Shown piece after piece: positions 33,720-43,697 of a DNA stretch of 64,000 bases. The translations under genes and the position numbers were made by a program. The notes below the pieces were generated by a model. That model made no database searches, had not been told where the DNA came from, and saw only the letters and a list, made by a program, of their open reading frames with translations. The DNA is taken from positions 124,001-188,000 of the forward strand of contig NZ_RQIH01000005.1 of NCBI RefSeq assembly GCF_003939025.1, read 5' to 3'. Within the stretch, counting starts at the first letter, position 1. Each line of letters opens with the position of its first letter. The DNA is from Rhizobium sophoriradicis. GTDB lineage: Bacteria; Pseudomonadota; Alphaproteobacteria; Rhizobiales; Rhizobiaceae.

Positions 33720-34883
33720 TTACTCGGCGGCGCGTTTTTCGTGGTGCAGTGCAAGATATTCAGCACTGCGCATTTCGAAGAGGCGCGACGCCGTACGCTC
33801 GAATTCGAAGCCTTCCGTGCCCCGGCGATTGACGAGCAGCTCCTCCGGCATTGCTGCCGCGGATATGTAAAGCCGCACGGCGTGATCGTAGAACGTATCG
33901 ACCAGAATGATGAAACGCTTGATCTGGTTCCGTTTGTCCGGCCCGAGCAAGGGAACGTGATCGACAAAGACCGTATCGAAGCGCTCGGCGATGGCGAGGA
34001 AATCGGCTGCGCCGAGCGGCTTGTCGCAAAGATCGGCGAAGGAGAACCGGGCCATGCGGTCGGCGGCGAGCGGCACATGGATCGAGCGTCCTTTCATCGG
34101 GATATCGAGCGGCTGCGCCTTGCGCCCATGCAGCGCTTGCGTCCAGGACGCCTCCATCGCCATGTCGTTATGTTCGTTGATCGGCACGAGATAGACGGGC
34201 TGGCTGCTCAGCTTCTCCATCCGGTAATCGGTCGGCGAATCCAGCGTGACGACATCGACATGCTCCCTGAGCAGGGCCACGAAAGGCAGGAACAGGCCGC
34301 GGTTGAGACCATCCTTGTAGAGATTGTCGGGCTCGACATTCGAAGTCGCGACCAGCACGCAGCCTCGCGCAAACAGTTCGGAGAACAGCCTCGACAGGAT
34401 CATCGCGTCGGCAATGTCGGTGACCGTGAACTCGTCGAAGCAGAGCAGTTCCGCCTCCTCGTAAAGGGCCGCGGCGACCGGCGGCATTGGGTCGGCCTGC
34501 TTCGTCTCGCCGTTCTTGAGCTTCAGCCGATGCGCCGCGATGCGGTTGTGCACATCCGCCATGAACTCATGGAAATGCGCCCGCCGCTTCTTTCGGCACG
34601 GCGCCATCGAGAAGAACATATCCATAAGCATGGTCTTGCCGCGTCCGACGCTGCCGTGGATATAAAGCCCCTTGATGCCGCCTACGGCTTTCTTCTTCGA
34701 GGCGAACAGCCAGCCGAGCGCGCTCGATTTCGCCGCCGGTCGCTGCTGCTTCAGCCCGGCGAGCACCCGATCCAGGCTTTTGGCCACATCCATCTGGGCG
34801 GAATCGACCTGCAACGCACCGGAAAGCGTCAGCGATTTAAGCTGTTCGCAGACGCTGAGCGCATAGTCTGGCATTGGCTGCAT
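33720..34883 (-). CDS. zapE: cell division protein ZapE (AFG1-like ATPase)
   Basis: A 387-residue AFG1/ZapE ATPase. Walker A is HGSVGRGKTMLMDMFF (residues 76-91), Walker B LLCFDEFTVTDIADA, and the downstream ATSNVEPDNLYKDGLNR matches sensor regions. Bacterial ZapE associates with the Z ring and mitochondrial AFG1 with respiratory-chain quality control; its place between two TCA/respiratory gene blocks is noteworthy but only suggestive. It reads towards mdh, with 174 bases between. Confidence 0.93.
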   Translation of the reverse strand: MQPMPDYALSVCEQLKSLTLSGALQVDSAQMDVAKSLDRVLAGLKQQRPAAKSSALGWLFASKKKAVGGIKGLYIHGSVGRGKTMLMDMFFSMAPCRKKRRAHFHEFMADVHNRIAAHRLKLKNGETKQADPMPPVAAALYEEAELLCFDEFTVTDIADAMILSRLFSELFARGCVLVATSNVEPDNLYKDGLNRGLFLPFVALLREHVDVVTLDSPTDYRMEKLSSQPVYLVPINEHNDMAMEASWTQALHGRKAQPLDIPMKGRSIHVPLAADRMARFSFADLCDKPLGAADFLAIAERFDTVFVDHVPLLGPDKRNQIKRFIILVDTFYDHAVRLYISAAAMPEELLVNRRGTEGFEFERTASRLFEMRSAEYLALHHEKRAAE

Positions 34884-34957
34884 AAGGGCATGTCCGCCTG
34901 TCAGTCATCGGCGGGGCGCCGCCGGATCGTTTACCGCGCCGGTACCGCGCCGGTTGA

Positions 34958-35476
34958 TTACCGGCTGAGGCTGATCGGCTGACCGGTATTCGTCTGGCCT
35001 TGGAAGCGGTTATCGGCCGTCTTATAGACGCTGCCGATCTGGTTGCCCGAACGGTCCTTGAGCAGCACCTGCTTGCCCGCGACCTCCCAGGAGCCCATGG
35101 CCGTCAGCTCGCCGACGCAGCCGCGCGTGCCGCCGCGCGACCCGCTACCGAGATTGGTCAGCGTCAGGAACATGTCGCAACTGCCGTTGACGCGCCAGTT
35201 TCCGACCATCGATTCCTTCGTAACGTCGAGCGCATTCGCGGCGACCGCGCCCGGCTGGGCACCCGGCATCGGCGATGTCGAGGCCGGCGCCGCCGGGAAC
35301 TGCGAGCTGCCGGCCGGCGGCGGAAGCTGTCCGCCCTGCACGGAGGGAACCGGCTGCGCCGTCAGCGGCGCCGGCGCGGCGCTGGGAGAGTTGGAGCTGT
35401 AATCATATGCCGTACGCTGACAACCGGCTAGCGCGAGAGCCATCACCAGACCTGTCATCGCATATCGCAACTGCAT
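34958..35476 (-). CDS. Omp19-like AprI/Inh-family lipoprotein
   Basis: About 172 residues. A lipobox ends the signal peptide (VMALALAGC, Cys near residue 19), followed by a Pro/Ala/Ser-rich spacer (about residues 25-75) and a C-terminal beta-barrel of the metalloprotease-inhibitor (Inh) type: [13 protein letters not shown], Cys pair, [14 protein letters not shown] and [15 protein letters not shown]. The ending closely follows Brucella Omp19, a surface lipoprotein with protease-inhibitor activity. Three consecutive ATGs exist; the third (35476) is chosen because it is properly spaced from AGGAG. Confidence 0.85.
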   Translation of the reverse strand: MQLRYAMTGLVMALALAGCQRTAYDYSSNSPSAAPAPLTAQPVPSVQGGQLPPPAGSSQFPAAPASTSPMPGAQPGAVAANALDVTKESMVGNWRVNGSCDMFLTLTNLGSGSRGGTRGCVGELTAMGSWEVAGKQVLLKDRSGNQIGSVYKTADNRFQGQTNTGQPISLSR

Positions 35477-35797
35477 CATCATACTCCTGAAATTCGGCTG
35501 TCGCCGCAGAGAAACGGACGTGAGACAAGATCCGATTATCGTAATTCGCTTTGGTTAATCAAGTCGGGCGGCATAAATTGCCCGTAACAACACCTAATCG
35601 AAAAACGATACAGTTCAACTGTCCCGCTGCAAAACTTCCTGCCCACAGAATTTGTCAGGAAGGTGTTGCGCGTGTTGATCTCTGTCCGGATTCCTGTCGA
35701 ACGCTCGTAATATCTCGGAACAACGCTCGAATGAGCTCCCGCGATCTAGACGCCTTCTGGATCGAAGCCGTCTATTCCGCCATCGGCATGCAGGCGA
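35477..35797. other. intergenic region between sdhB and the Omp19-like gene
   Basis: About 320 bases. The part next to the lipoprotein gene carries its ribosome site and probably its promoter. A short plus-strand frame crosses the region but has no ribosome site or recognisable product. I see no RNA gene, terminator or repeat. Confidence 0.5.
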
Positions 35798-36577
35798 TCA
35801 GACCCGGCGCTCGACCATCATCTTTTTGATTTCGGCGATTGCCTTGGCCGGATTGAGCCCCTTGGGGCAGGTCTGCGCGCAATTCATGATCGTGTGGCAG
35901 CGATAAAGGCGGAACGGATCTTCGAGATCGTCGAGGCGTTCGCCGGTCGCCTCGTCTCTGGAATCGATCAGCCAGCGATAGGCCTGCAGCAGGACGGCCG
36001 GGCCGAGATAACGGTCGCCGTTCCACCAGTAGCTCGGACAGGAGGTCGAACAGCAGGCGCAAAGAATGCATTCGTAAAGACCGTCGAGCTTCTGCCGGTC
36101 CTCATGGCTCTGCTTCCATTCCTTGGCCGGCGTCGGCGACACCGTCTTCAGCCAGGGCTCGATCGAGCGATGCTGGGCATAGAAGTTGCTCAGATCGGGC
36201 ACAAGATCCTTGACAACAGGCATATGCGGCAGCGGATAGACCTTCACCGCGCCCTTGATATCGTCGAGACCCTTGGTGCAGGCAAGCGTGTTCGTGCCGT
36301 CGATATTCATCGCGCACGAGCCGCAGATGCCTTCGCGACAGGACCGGCGCAGCGTCAGGGTCGGGTCGATCTTGTTCTTGATGTAGAGCAGGCCGTCGAG
36401 CACCATCGGACCGCAATCGTCGACATCGATGTAGAAGGTGTCGATCGACGGGTTCTGGCCGTCATCCGGGCTCCAGCGGTAGACGCGGAACTCGCGGGTG
36501 TTCGTCGCACCCGCCGGCTTCGGCCAGACCTTGCCTTCGCGCATCTGAGAATTCTTGGGGAGAGCGAGTTCAACCAT
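35798..36577 (-). CDS. sdhB: succinate dehydrogenase iron-sulfur subunit
   Basis: A 259-residue subunit with all three iron-sulfur cluster sites: the [2Fe-2S] set in [12 protein letters not shown], the [4Fe-4S] set in [16 protein letters not shown], and the [3Fe-4S] set in [17 protein letters not shown]. It carries electrons from SdhA to ubiquinone at the inner membrane. It lies 18 bases after sdhA as the last gene of sdhCDAB. Confidence 0.97.
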   Translation of the reverse strand: MVELALPKNSQMREGKVWPKPAGATNTREFRVYRWSPDDGQNPSIDTFYIDVDDCGPMVLDGLLYIKNKIDPTLTLRRSCREGICGSCAMNIDGTNTLACTKGLDDIKGAVKVYPLPHMPVVKDLVPDLSNFYAQHRSIEPWLKTVSPTPAKEWKQSHEDRQKLDGLYECILCACCSTSCPSYWWNGDRYLGPAVLLQAYRWLIDSRDEATGERLDDLEDPFRLYRCHTIMNCAQTCPKGLNPAKAIAEIKKMMVERRV

Positions 36578-36595
36578 ACCAGGTTCCTCTTGAAA

Positions 36596-38437
36596 TCAGT
36601 AGACGCGGGCCTTCGGCTCGATCTTATACGGATCGATGCCCTCGGCGATCAGCTCGGTGTGCACAGGGCGATAGTCGAGTTTCACGTCGCCCGCCTCGTT
36701 GACCCAGGCAAGCGTATGCTTGCGCCAGTTGACGTCGTCGCGGCCGGCGAATGCGCCCTCGGTATAATCCTCGCGGGCATGCGAACCGCGGCTCTCCTTG
36801 CGGGCCTCGGCGCCATAGATCGTCGTGATGGCGTTGGCCATCAGGTTCTGCAGCTCCAGCGTTTCCACCAGATCCGAGTTCCAGACCATCGAGCGGTCGG
36901 TGACCTTGATGTCACGCATTTCCTGCCAGATCGCCGAAATGCGCCGGCAGCCGGATTCCAGCGACTCCTGCGTGCGGAAGACGGCCGCGTCTTCCTGCAT
37001 GGCGCGCTGCATCTTTTCGCGCAGCTCAGCCGTCGGCGTGCCGCCGCCGGCATAGCGCAGACGGTCGAAGCGGTCCATGATCTTGTCGCAGGCCGAAACG
37101 TTCAGATGCGGGATCGGCGCTGCGCGGTCGATCACCTCGCCGGCGCGGATCGCAGCAGCCCGGCCGAAGACCACGAGGTCGATCAGCGAGTTGGAGCCGA
37201 GGCGGTTGGCGCCGTGCACCGAAGCGCAGCCTGCCTCACCCACCGCCATCAAGCCGGGAATGATCCGCTCCGGATTGGCGCTGTCGGCGTTCAGCACTTC
37301 GCCCCAATAGTTGGTGGGAATGCCGCCCATATTGTAATGGACAGTCGGCAGGACCGGGATCGGCTCGCGTGTGACGTCGACGCCAGCGAAGATCTTGGCG
37401 CTCTCGGAAATCCCCGGCAGTCGTTCATGCAGAACGGCCGGATCGAGGTGGTCGAGATGCAGGAAGATGTGGTCCTTGTTCTTGCCGACGCCGCGGCCTT
37501 CGCGGATCTCCAGCGTCATGCAGCGCGAAACCACGTCGCGCGAGGCAAGGTCCTTGGCCGAAGGCGCATAACGCTCCATGAAGCGTTCGCCCTCGGAGTT
37601 GACGAGGTAGCCGCCTTCGCCGCGTGCGCCCTCGGTGATCAGACAGCCCGAACCGTAGATGCCGGTCGGGTGGAACTGCACGAATTCCATATCCTGCAGC
37701 GGCAGGCCGGCGCGCGCCACCATGCCGCCGCCGTCGCCGGTGCAGGTATGGGCAGAGGTCGCCGAGAAATAGGCGCGGCCGTAGCCGCCGGTCGCCAGCA
37801 CCACCATCTTGGCGGCGAAGCGATGGATCGTGCCGTCATCGAGGCACCAGGCGACGACGCCGATGCAGCGGCTGCCGTCTTCCGACATGATCAGGTCGAG
37901 CGCAAAATACTCGATGAAGAATTCGGCATTGTTGCGCAGCGACTGGCCGTAGAGCGTGTGCAGGATGGCGTGGCCGGTACGGTCGGCGACGGCGCAGGTG
38001 CGCTGCACCGGCGGGCCTTCGCCGTAATTCTGCATGTGGCCGCCGAACGGGCGCTGATAGATCTTGCCTTCCTCGTTGCGCGAGAACGGCACGCCGTAAT
38101 GCTCGAGCTCATAGACCGCCTTGGGCGCTTCCATGGTGAGATACTGCATGGCGTCGACGTCGCCGAGCCAGTCGGAACCCTTGACCGTGTCGTAAAGGTG
38201 CCATTGCCAGCTGTCCGGCGTCATGTTGCGCAGCGAGGCGGCGATGCCGCCCTGGGCCGCGACCGTGTGCGAACGGGTCGGGAAAACCTTGGTGATGCAG
38301 GCGGTGCGGAAACCCTGCTCGGCCATGCCGAGTGTCGCGCGCAAGCCAGCGCCGCCGGCGCCAACGACGATCACGTCATAGGAGTGATCGACATATTGGT
38401 AGGCCTTGCCATTCTGGGCGGGTGAAGTCGGTGCCAT
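36596..38437 (-). CDS. sdhA: succinate dehydrogenase flavoprotein subunit
   Basis: A 613-residue flavoprotein. FAD motif [19 protein letters not shown]; the covalent-FAD His is in [15 protein letters not shown]; catalytic regions [21 protein letters not shown] and the Arg in [14 protein letters not shown] are conserved. The C-terminus EPKARVY is normal. It lies 7 bases after sdhD. Confidence 0.97.
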   Translation of the reverse strand: MAPTSPAQNGKAYQYVDHSYDVIVVGAGGAGLRATLGMAEQGFRTACITKVFPTRSHTVAAQGGIAASLRNMTPDSWQWHLYDTVKGSDWLGDVDAMQYLTMEAPKAVYELEHYGVPFSRNEEGKIYQRPFGGHMQNYGEGPPVQRTCAVADRTGHAILHTLYGQSLRNNAEFFIEYFALDLIMSEDGSRCIGVVAWCLDDGTIHRFAAKMVVLATGGYGRAYFSATSAHTCTGDGGGMVARAGLPLQDMEFVQFHPTGIYGSGCLITEGARGEGGYLVNSEGERFMERYAPSAKDLASRDVVSRCMTLEIREGRGVGKNKDHIFLHLDHLDPAVLHERLPGISESAKIFAGVDVTREPIPVLPTVHYNMGGIPTNYWGEVLNADSANPERIIPGLMAVGEAGCASVHGANRLGSNSLIDLVVFGRAAAIRAGEVIDRAAPIPHLNVSACDKIMDRFDRLRYAGGGTPTAELREKMQRAMQEDAAVFRTQESLESGCRRISAIWQEMRDIKVTDRSMVWNSDLVETLELQNLMANAITTIYGAEARKESRGSHAREDYTEGAFAGRDDVNWRKHTLAWVNEAGDVKLDYRPVHTELIAEGIDPYKIEPKARVY

Positions 38438-38444
38438 AGCGAGC

Positions 38445-38825
38445 TTATCCTACAAATGCGATTTTCAGAATGGCGAAGAGACAGAGGCCGGCGATCACGA
38501 TCGCGAAGAACGTGTTCAGCATCAGCAGCGCGATCTTGCCGAACTCGCCATGCACGTAATCCTCGATGATGACCTGCATGCCGAGCTTCATATGGATGAC
38601 GCCCGAGATCACCATCAGGCCCATGACGACGGCGACGAACGGGTTCGACAGGGCGCGAACCACATCCGCATAGGGCGCGCCGGCATAGGCGATCATGAAG
38701 ATGACGAAGAAGAGGATCAACGGAATGTTGGAGACGGCGGTCAGCCGCTGACGCCAGAAATGGCTCGTGCCTTCCTTGGCGGAGCCAAGCCCGCGAACCT
38801 TGCCGAGGGGGGTGCGCATATCCAT
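38445..38825 (-). CDS. sdhD: succinate dehydrogenase membrane anchor subunit
   Basis: A 126-residue protein with three hydrophobic helices (about residues 35-55, 62-85 and 98-122). The first helix follows a [15 protein letters not shown] segment, which carries the quinone-site Arg and Ser, and the haem-ligand His region is [21 protein letters not shown]. It anchors SdhAB with SdhC. It lies 10 bases after sdhC. Confidence 0.93.
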   Translation of the reverse strand: MDMRTPLGKVRGLGSAKEGTSHFWRQRLTAVSNIPLILFFVIFMIAYAGAPYADVVRALSNPFVAVVMGLMVISGVIHMKLGMQVIIEDYVHGEFGKIALLMLNTFFAIVIAGLCLFAILKIAFVG

Positions 38826-38835
38826 GAGAGGACCT

Positions 38836-39231
38836 TCAGAAGCGAATGAGGAGGCCGATCACCCAGACCAGTACGGTCAGACAGAGCGACCCGATGACGT
38901 TGGCGATGGCGAGCTTGGTCGAGACTTCCTTCTCGAAACCATAGCCGAGGTCCCACATGAGGTGGCGGAAACCGCCGAGCATGTGGTGCAGTAATGCCCA
39001 GGTGTAGCCAAGCAGCACGAGCTTGCCGAGAAGGCTGCCGAGCACCCAGTTGGCCCAATCATACGACGCTTGGCCGCTTGCCGCCGCGATCAGCCACCAG
39101 GCGACGAGCAGCGTGCCGACATAGAGCGCACCGCCGGTAATGCGGTGAACGATCGACATGACCATGGTGGGAATAGGTTTATAAATTTGCAGATGCGGCG
39201 ATAGGGGCCGGTTATTTGTCACGTTCGCCAT
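38836..39231 (-). CDS. sdhC: succinate dehydrogenase cytochrome b556 subunit
   Basis: A 131-residue membrane protein from ATG 39231 ([19 protein letters not shown]), the classical SdhC start. The SIVHRITGG motif and the haem-ligand His in [20 protein letters not shown] are present, with three helices. The frame continues upstream but without family sequence. As first gene of sdhCDAB it follows the promoter region 39232-39647. Confidence 0.94.
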   Translation of the reverse strand: MANVTNNRPLSPHLQIYKPIPTMVMSIVHRITGGALYVGTLLVAWWLIAAASGQASYDWANWVLGSLLGKLVLLGYTWALLHHMLGGFRHLMWDLGYGFEKEVSTKLAIANVIGSLCLTVLVWVIGLLIRF

Positions 39232-39647
39232 CAGAACCTCGCGGCGGCTTCTCTGCGCTCCCGGATTTCGGAGCATGCTCAGTCAACCACACGAATGACA
39301 AAATTCTCTGTGTGCGTTGCATCAATTGCGACGTTTACTCACCGGAAAGCCCGACGACAAGCACAATCGCTGTCTGCTTTTAATTTAATCGATTCGGGTT
39401 ACGCCTAAGTTTGCGGGTGAGAGCAGTTTCAGAAAAACTGCGACGCGGTTTTCCGCCCGGAATTGCGTAAGAACAAAAGGTTAGAGCCTATCTGCACTTC
39501 GGCGAAAGCTGAACCGCGCTCAGAAAACTGGTCTTTTCGGCTCAATATTTATGCCGCTCTCCCCAGGCGCATGGACAAGCAGCGGCTTTTGGCGCAATCT
39601 GGCATTAACGATTTGTTAACGATCGGAAATTCCGGAGGCCGGCATCC
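39232..39647. other. divergent intergenic region upstream of sdhC
   Basis: About 416 bases without a credible gene between sdhC (minus) and the exported protein (plus). It should contain both promoters. A small hairpin, GCAGTTT (39423-39429) with AAACTGC (39435-39441), is followed by GCGGTTTTCCGCCCGGAAT and TTAGAGC, which recalls degenerate rhizobial intergenic repeats. No clear -35/-10 pair stands out. Confidence 0.4.
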
Positions 39648-40154
39648 ATGTTTCGCAGTCCGTCTGCAGTCGCCCTGCTTGCACTCGCCGCGCTTGTCGC
39701 CTTGCCTGCCGCCGCCGGCGAGCGCCGTCTCGATCATCGCTTCGCCGATCATCGCTTCCTTGGCCACCGCCACGCCTTGCACAATGGATTGTTTCTCGGC
39801 CAACGCCTCGGCTGGCGCGATCGCGGCATCAGGTTCGATAGCGCCCACGTTCGCCGGCACGGCAGGGAGCGGATGCCGTTCCTGAAGCAGTTTTCGTACC
39901 CGGCGACAAATCGCGTCGCCCGCAGCAGCCTAATCATCATCGCGCCGCAGCCGCCGGGTGGCGACAGCGGCGACACCTATGCCGGCGCCTATGCCTATCA
40001 GATCGATGGCGGGACTTATGTCGGCGGCAATGGCTACGGGTATTATCCCTCAGCCCGGCCGGTGCCGCTGGCGCCGAAAGCGAAGGTCATCGACGTCGCC
40101 GTCCAGGACGATCCCTGCAGCTACGAGGCCAATGTCTGCGTGATCCGGCCTTAA
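39648..40154 (+). CDS. small exported His/Arg-rich protein
   Basis: A 168-residue protein with a signal peptide (ALLALAALVALPAAAGE). The mature N-terminus is very rich in His and Arg (RRLDHRFADHRFLGHRHALH), then follow a central hydrophobic strand (SSLIIIAPQ), a Gly/Tyr-rich stretch (TYVGGNGYGYYPS) and a C-terminal Cys pair (DPCSYEANVC). No domain recognised. The His cluster may bind metal or the protein may attach to the cell surface; both are guesses. Its TAA stop overlaps the stop of the convergent methyltransferase gene within TTAA. Confidence 0.7.
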   Translation: MFRSPSAVALLALAALVALPAAAGERRLDHRFADHRFLGHRHALHNGLFLGQRLGWRDRGIRFDSAHVRRHGRERMPFLKQFSYPATNRVARSSLIIIAPQPPGGDSGDTYAGAYAYQIDGGTYVGGNGYGYYPSARPVPLAPKAKVIDVAVQDDPCSYEANVCVIRP

Positions 40155-40804
40155 GATATCGAGCCGAAGCGCCAGACCGTCGTCTTCTTGATTTCGCTGT
40201 CCTCCAGCGCCCGCGTCACCGGCACCTGATAGGCCGCACAGAATTCCAGCTGTTCCCGTGGCAGATAGCTTCTCCCGGGATCGCCGACCAGAACCAATAT
40301 GCCTTCCGCCGTCAGCCTCGTCAGCCAGGGAACGAGCGCATCGGCGAAGGCACGGTCGTAAAAGACGTCGCCGGCAAGCACGATATCGGCGTCGACATCC
40401 TGTCCGATCAGATTGGCGCCGGTAAATCCGAGAGAGACGCCGTTGGCCTCGGCGTTCAGCCGGATCGCCGTCTCCGCCCAGGGATCGATATCGGCGACCG
40501 TCACCTCACGCGCACCGGCCATGACAGCTGCAATGCCGACGAGGCCGGAGCCGCTGGCAAAATCCAGCACGCGCTTGCCGCGCACCATCTCCGGATGATC
40601 GAGGATGTAGCGCGCCAGTCCCTGCCCGCCCGCCCAGGCAAAAGCCCAGAAGGGCGGCGGCAGGCCGATCGCTTCCAGCTCCTCCTCCGTCTTCAGCCAG
40701 AGCTCATGCGCCTCGCTGGCGAGATGAAGCGAAATCTCCGGCACATGCGGCGGCGCCATCAGGCTGGTATTGACGCGGATGAAGGCTTCCGGATCGGTTT
40801 TCAA
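40151..40804 (-). CDS. class I methyltransferase, ETFB lysine methyltransferase-like
   Basis: A 217-residue SAM-dependent methyltransferase. The segment DPEAFIRVNTSLMAPPHVPEI near the start resembles the start of ETFB lysine methyltransferases, which supports the TTG start at 40804 over the ATG at 40759. The SAM motif is VLDFASGSGLVGIAAVMAGA, followed by the acidic VADIDPWA and the catalytic-loop GDVFYDRAFADALVPWL. The likely target is the electron-transfer flavoprotein beta subunit; this is family-based inference. Its start lies 5 bases after the EVE-domain gene stop. Confidence 0.8.
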   Translation of the reverse strand: MKTDPEAFIRVNTSLMAPPHVPEISLHLASEAHELWLKTEEELEAIGLPPPFWAFAWAGGQGLARYILDHPEMVRGKRVLDFASGSGLVGIAAVMAGAREVTVADIDPWAETAIRLNAEANGVSLGFTGANLIGQDVDADIVLAGDVFYDRAFADALVPWLTRLTAEGILVLVGDPGRSYLPREQLEFCAAYQVPVTRALEDSEIKKTTVWRFGSIS

Positions 40805-40809
40805 AGGTG

Positions 40810-41241
40810 TCAGCGCGGCGGATTGTCGAGCCCGCCCATGCGGCAGACCTCGGCCCATTCGTCGTCGGTCACCGGCTGCACCGAAAGGCGCATCGAGGTG
40901 ACGAGCGACATCTTGGCGAGTTTCTCGCTCGCCTTGACGTCCTTCAGCGTCACCGGCTTCGGCATGTCCATGACGGCGCGGATATCGACGCAATCCCACT
41001 TTGGATCGCCCTTGGCGGTGGAATCGGGATGCGACAAAGCGCAGACCTCGACGATGCCGACGATCTCCAACCCGTCATTGGAGTGGTAGAAGAAACCCTT
41101 GTCACCGATCTGCATCGCCCGCATGTTGTTGCGCGCCAGATAGTTGCGAACGCCGGTCCATTCCGTACCCTTTTCACCGGCAGCCTTCTGCTGCTCCCAG
41201 GACCAGGAGGCGGGTTCGGATTTATAGAGCCAGTGCGCCAT
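40810..41241 (-). CDS. EVE-domain protein
   Basis: A 143-residue EVE (PUA-like) protein: HWLYKSEPASWSWEQQ at the start, WTGVRNYLARNNMRAMQIGDKGFFYHSN in the middle, and the aromatic-cage region VDIRAVMDMPKPVTLKDVK. EVE domains bind modified bases in DNA or RNA and are often fused to or near modification-dependent nucleases, but here the neighbours are housekeeping genes. It is 2 bases after the yciI-like gene. Confidence 0.92.
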   Translation of the reverse strand: MAHWLYKSEPASWSWEQQKAAGEKGTEWTGVRNYLARNNMRAMQIGDKGFFYHSNDGLEIVGIVEVCALSHPDSTAKGDPKWDCVDIRAVMDMPKPVTLKDVKASEKLAKMSLVTSMRLSVQPVTDDEWAEVCRMGGLDNPPR

Positions 41242-41243
41242 GC

Positions 41244-41537
41244 TTACGCCTCCGGCTTGTTGAAGACCCAGTTGAAGGCCTTGACCTCGACGCTTTCGAA
41301 CAGGCCGGCCTTGGCGTAAGGATCGGCATCGGCAAGCGCACGTGCGGCGTCCTTCGTTTCCGCTTCGACGACGATCAGGCTGCCGCAGGCTTTGCCCTCG
41401 TCATCGAGAAATGGGCCGGCAATCTTCAACGTGCCCGCAGCGTTCAGCCCGTTCAGATACTCGAGATGCGTCGGCCGCGTCTCCATGCGGACGTTCAAAT
41501 GTCCCGGCTTGTCCTTGCAGAGAAGGGCGAAAAGCAT
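41244..41537 (-). CDS. YciI-like protein
   Basis: A 97-residue YCII protein with the conserved His (THLEYLNGLNAAG), the strand LIVVEAETKDAARALADADPYAKAG containing Asp-Pro, and the C-terminal FNWVF. It is the second YciI-family gene in the window and is clearly diverged from that at 26955-27263. It lies 10 bases after gpsA and 2 bases before the EVE-domain gene in one operon. Confidence 0.9.
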   Translation of the reverse strand: MLFALLCKDKPGHLNVRMETRPTHLEYLNGLNAAGTLKIAGPFLDDEGKACGSLIVVEAETKDAARALADADPYAKAGLFESVEVKAFNWVFNKPEA

Positions 41538-41547
41538 GTCTATTCTC

Positions 41548-42531
41548 CTATTCGGTGGTGATTGGACGCGTCATCAACTGCTCGATGGCGTCAGATATGT
41601 CGAGCTTGCCGTCGATGATGGCGGAAACGGCATCGGTGATCGGCATGCTGATCGAAAGTTCCGCCGCAAGGCGCGCGGCGACGGAGGCGGCAAGTGCGCC
41701 TTCCACCAGCGCCCCTTGCAAGGGATCGACCTTTTCGCCGCGTCCGAGCGCGATGCCGAAGCGCAGATTTCGCGATTGATGGCTCGTTCCCGTCAGCACC
41801 AGATCGCCGAGACCGGAAAGCCCGCGCACCGTGTCCGCCTTCCCGCCCTTGGCAACGACGAAGCGTGACATTTCCGCAAGTCCGCGCGCAATCAGCGCCG
41901 CACGCGCCGAATCGCCGATACCGCCGCCCTCGACGATGCCGCAGGCGATCGCCAAAACGTTCTTCAGAGCGCCGCCGAGCTGCACGCCGATCCGATCGTC
42001 GGAGGCATAGAGCCGAAAGGTCCGGCCGGAGATCGCCTGCGCCAGCCGCTCCGCGGTCTCCATGTCACCGGCCGCGATCGCCATCGCCGTCGGTAGGCCT
42101 TTGGCGATATCGGCGGCGAAGCCGGGGCCGGAAAGCACCGCGACCGGATGGTCGGGCAGTTCGCGTTCCAGCATGTCGGTCAGGAGATTGCCGGTTGCCC
42201 GCTCGATGCCCTTGGCGCAGCTGACAACGACGGCATCGTCAGAGAGGTAGGGACCATATTGCCGCGCGGCGTCGGCCTGGGCTTGCGAGGGCATGGCAAA
42301 GTGCACGATGGAGGCGCCGGCGATCGCATCCGCCTCGGCCGAAAACTCCAGCGACTCGGGCAGCGGGATGCCGGGCAACACCGCATCATGCAGCCGTTCG
42401 GCCTTCAGATCGGCGATCAGCGACGGATCGCGCCCGACGAGCGTCACCGCGCTCCGCCCGGTAAGAGCGATAACGGCGGCGAGCGCCGTGCCGAAAGCCC
42501 CTGATCCGACAACGGCGATCTTTTCGCTCAT
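41548..42531 (-). CDS. gpsA: glycerol-3-phosphate dehydrogenase [NAD(P)+]
   Basis: A 327-residue dehydrogenase. NAD motif [17 protein letters not shown]; the region [19 protein letters not shown] and the catalytic Lys in [16 protein letters not shown] are as in GpsA, as is [14 protein letters not shown]. It makes sn-glycerol-3-phosphate for phospholipids. Its ATG overlaps the tsaD stop by ATGA. Confidence 0.96.
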   Translation of the reverse strand: MSEKIAVVGSGAFGTALAAVIALTGRSAVTLVGRDPSLIADLKAERLHDAVLPGIPLPESLEFSAEADAIAGASIVHFAMPSQAQADAARQYGPYLSDDAVVVSCAKGIERATGNLLTDMLERELPDHPVAVLSGPGFAADIAKGLPTAMAIAAGDMETAERLAQAISGRTFRLYASDDRIGVQLGGALKNVLAIACGIVEGGGIGDSARAALIARGLAEMSRFVVAKGGKADTVRGLSGLGDLVLTGTSHQSRNLRFGIALGRGEKVDPLQGALVEGALAASVAARLAAELSISMPITDAVSAIIDGKLDISDAIEQLMTRPITTE

Positions 42532-43625
42532 GCCTTGGCCCCTCTTTTTCCGAAACCGATGAGTGTCTCCGCCTTGGAGTCGAGCGGCCAGCGCGAGCGC
42601 GGCTGCACGTCGAGCGGATCGGGCGCAATACCTATGGCCATCCGCTCCAGGCCTGCCCAGGCGATCATCACGGCATTGTCGGTGCAGAGACTGAGCGGCG
42701 GCGCGATGAAGCGGAAGCCGTTCTTGTCGCACAGCGCCTGTAGCGTGCCGCGCAGTTCGAGATTGGCGGCGACGCCGCCGGCGACGACGAGCGCCGGCTT
42801 CTCGCCGATGACGGGAAATTCCGTCTTGAACCGCTGCAGACCGCGGCCGATGCGGTCCTTCAGCGTGCGTGAAATCGCCCGCTGGAACGAAGCGCAGATA
42901 TCCGACACGTCCTGATCGCTGAGCGGCGCGATCTCCTGCGCCGTCTGCCGCACCGCCGTCTTCAGGCCGGAGAAGGAGAAATCGAGCCGCGTCTCGCCGA
43001 CCAGTGGCCGCGGAAAATCGAAGCGACCGGCGTTGCCGTCCCGCGCCATGCGTTCCACCGCCGGGCCGCCGGGATAGGGCAGGCCGAGCAGTTTTGCCGT
43101 CTTGTCGAAGGCTTCCCCGAGCGCATCGTCGATCGTCGTGCCCCAGCGCTGATATTGTCCGACGCCGCGCACCAGGATGAGCTGTGTATGGCCGCCGGAG
43201 ACGAGCAGCACCAGATAGGGAAAGGAAAGCCCGTCGGTCAGCCGCGCCGTCAGCGCATGGCCCTCGAGATGGTTGACCGCATAGAGCGGCTTGCCGGCGG
43301 CCTTGGCGATCGCCTTGCCGGTCATCAATCCCACCAGCAGCCCGCCGATTAGCCCGGGGCCTGACGTGGCGGCGATGGCGTCGACATCGGCCAGCGACAC
43401 TTTGGCGCGCTTCAGCGCCTCCTCGATCAGCTCGTCCAGCGCCTCGACATGGGCGCGCGCGGCGATCTCCGGCACCACACCGCCATAGGCGCTGTGCTCG
43501 TCGAGCTGGGAAAGCACGACGTCCGACAGCACATTGGCATGCCCCTCCGCATCGCGCTCGACAACCGCGGCGGCGGTCTCGTCGCAGCTTGTTTCGATGC
43601 CGAGGATGCGCAGAAAGGGAACCAT
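42528..43625 (-). CDS. tsaD: tRNA N6-adenosine threonylcarbamoyltransferase TsaD
   Basis: A 365-residue ASKHA-fold protein from ATG 43625. Motifs: [15 protein letters not shown] at the N-terminus, the metal-binding [10 protein letters not shown], the phosphate loop [11 protein letters not shown], and [16 protein letters not shown] near the C-terminus. It transfers threonylcarbamoyl to A37 of ANN-decoding tRNAs with TsaB and TsaE. It is divergent from hemC across 72 bases, which must contain both promoters. Confidence 0.96.
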   Translation of the reverse strand: MVPFLRILGIETSCDETAAAVVERDAEGHANVLSDVVLSQLDEHSAYGGVVPEIAARAHVEALDELIEEALKRAKVSLADVDAIAATSGPGLIGGLLVGLMTGKAIAKAAGKPLYAVNHLEGHALTARLTDGLSFPYLVLLVSGGHTQLILVRGVGQYQRWGTTIDDALGEAFDKTAKLLGLPYPGGPAVERMARDGNAGRFDFPRPLVGETRLDFSFSGLKTAVRQTAQEIAPLSDQDVSDICASFQRAISRTLKDRIGRGLQRFKTEFPVIGEKPALVVAGGVAANLELRGTLQALCDKNGFRFIAPPLSLCTDNAVMIAWAGLERMAIGIAPDPLDVQPRSRWPLDSKAETLIGFGKRGAKA

Positions 43626-43697
43626 GAGGCCTGTTCGTTGATTGCGATGGAACCGAAACCCGTTTACGAGAATTCCGGTAACAACGGAACAGAGCGG

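Noticed and set aside
35894..38425. Long open frame of over 800 codons on the plus strand opposite sdhA and sdhB
   Set aside because: It is the mirror of highly conserved sdhAB codons, has no domain, and has the His/Asp/Arg-rich composition typical of antisense frames in GC-rich genes.
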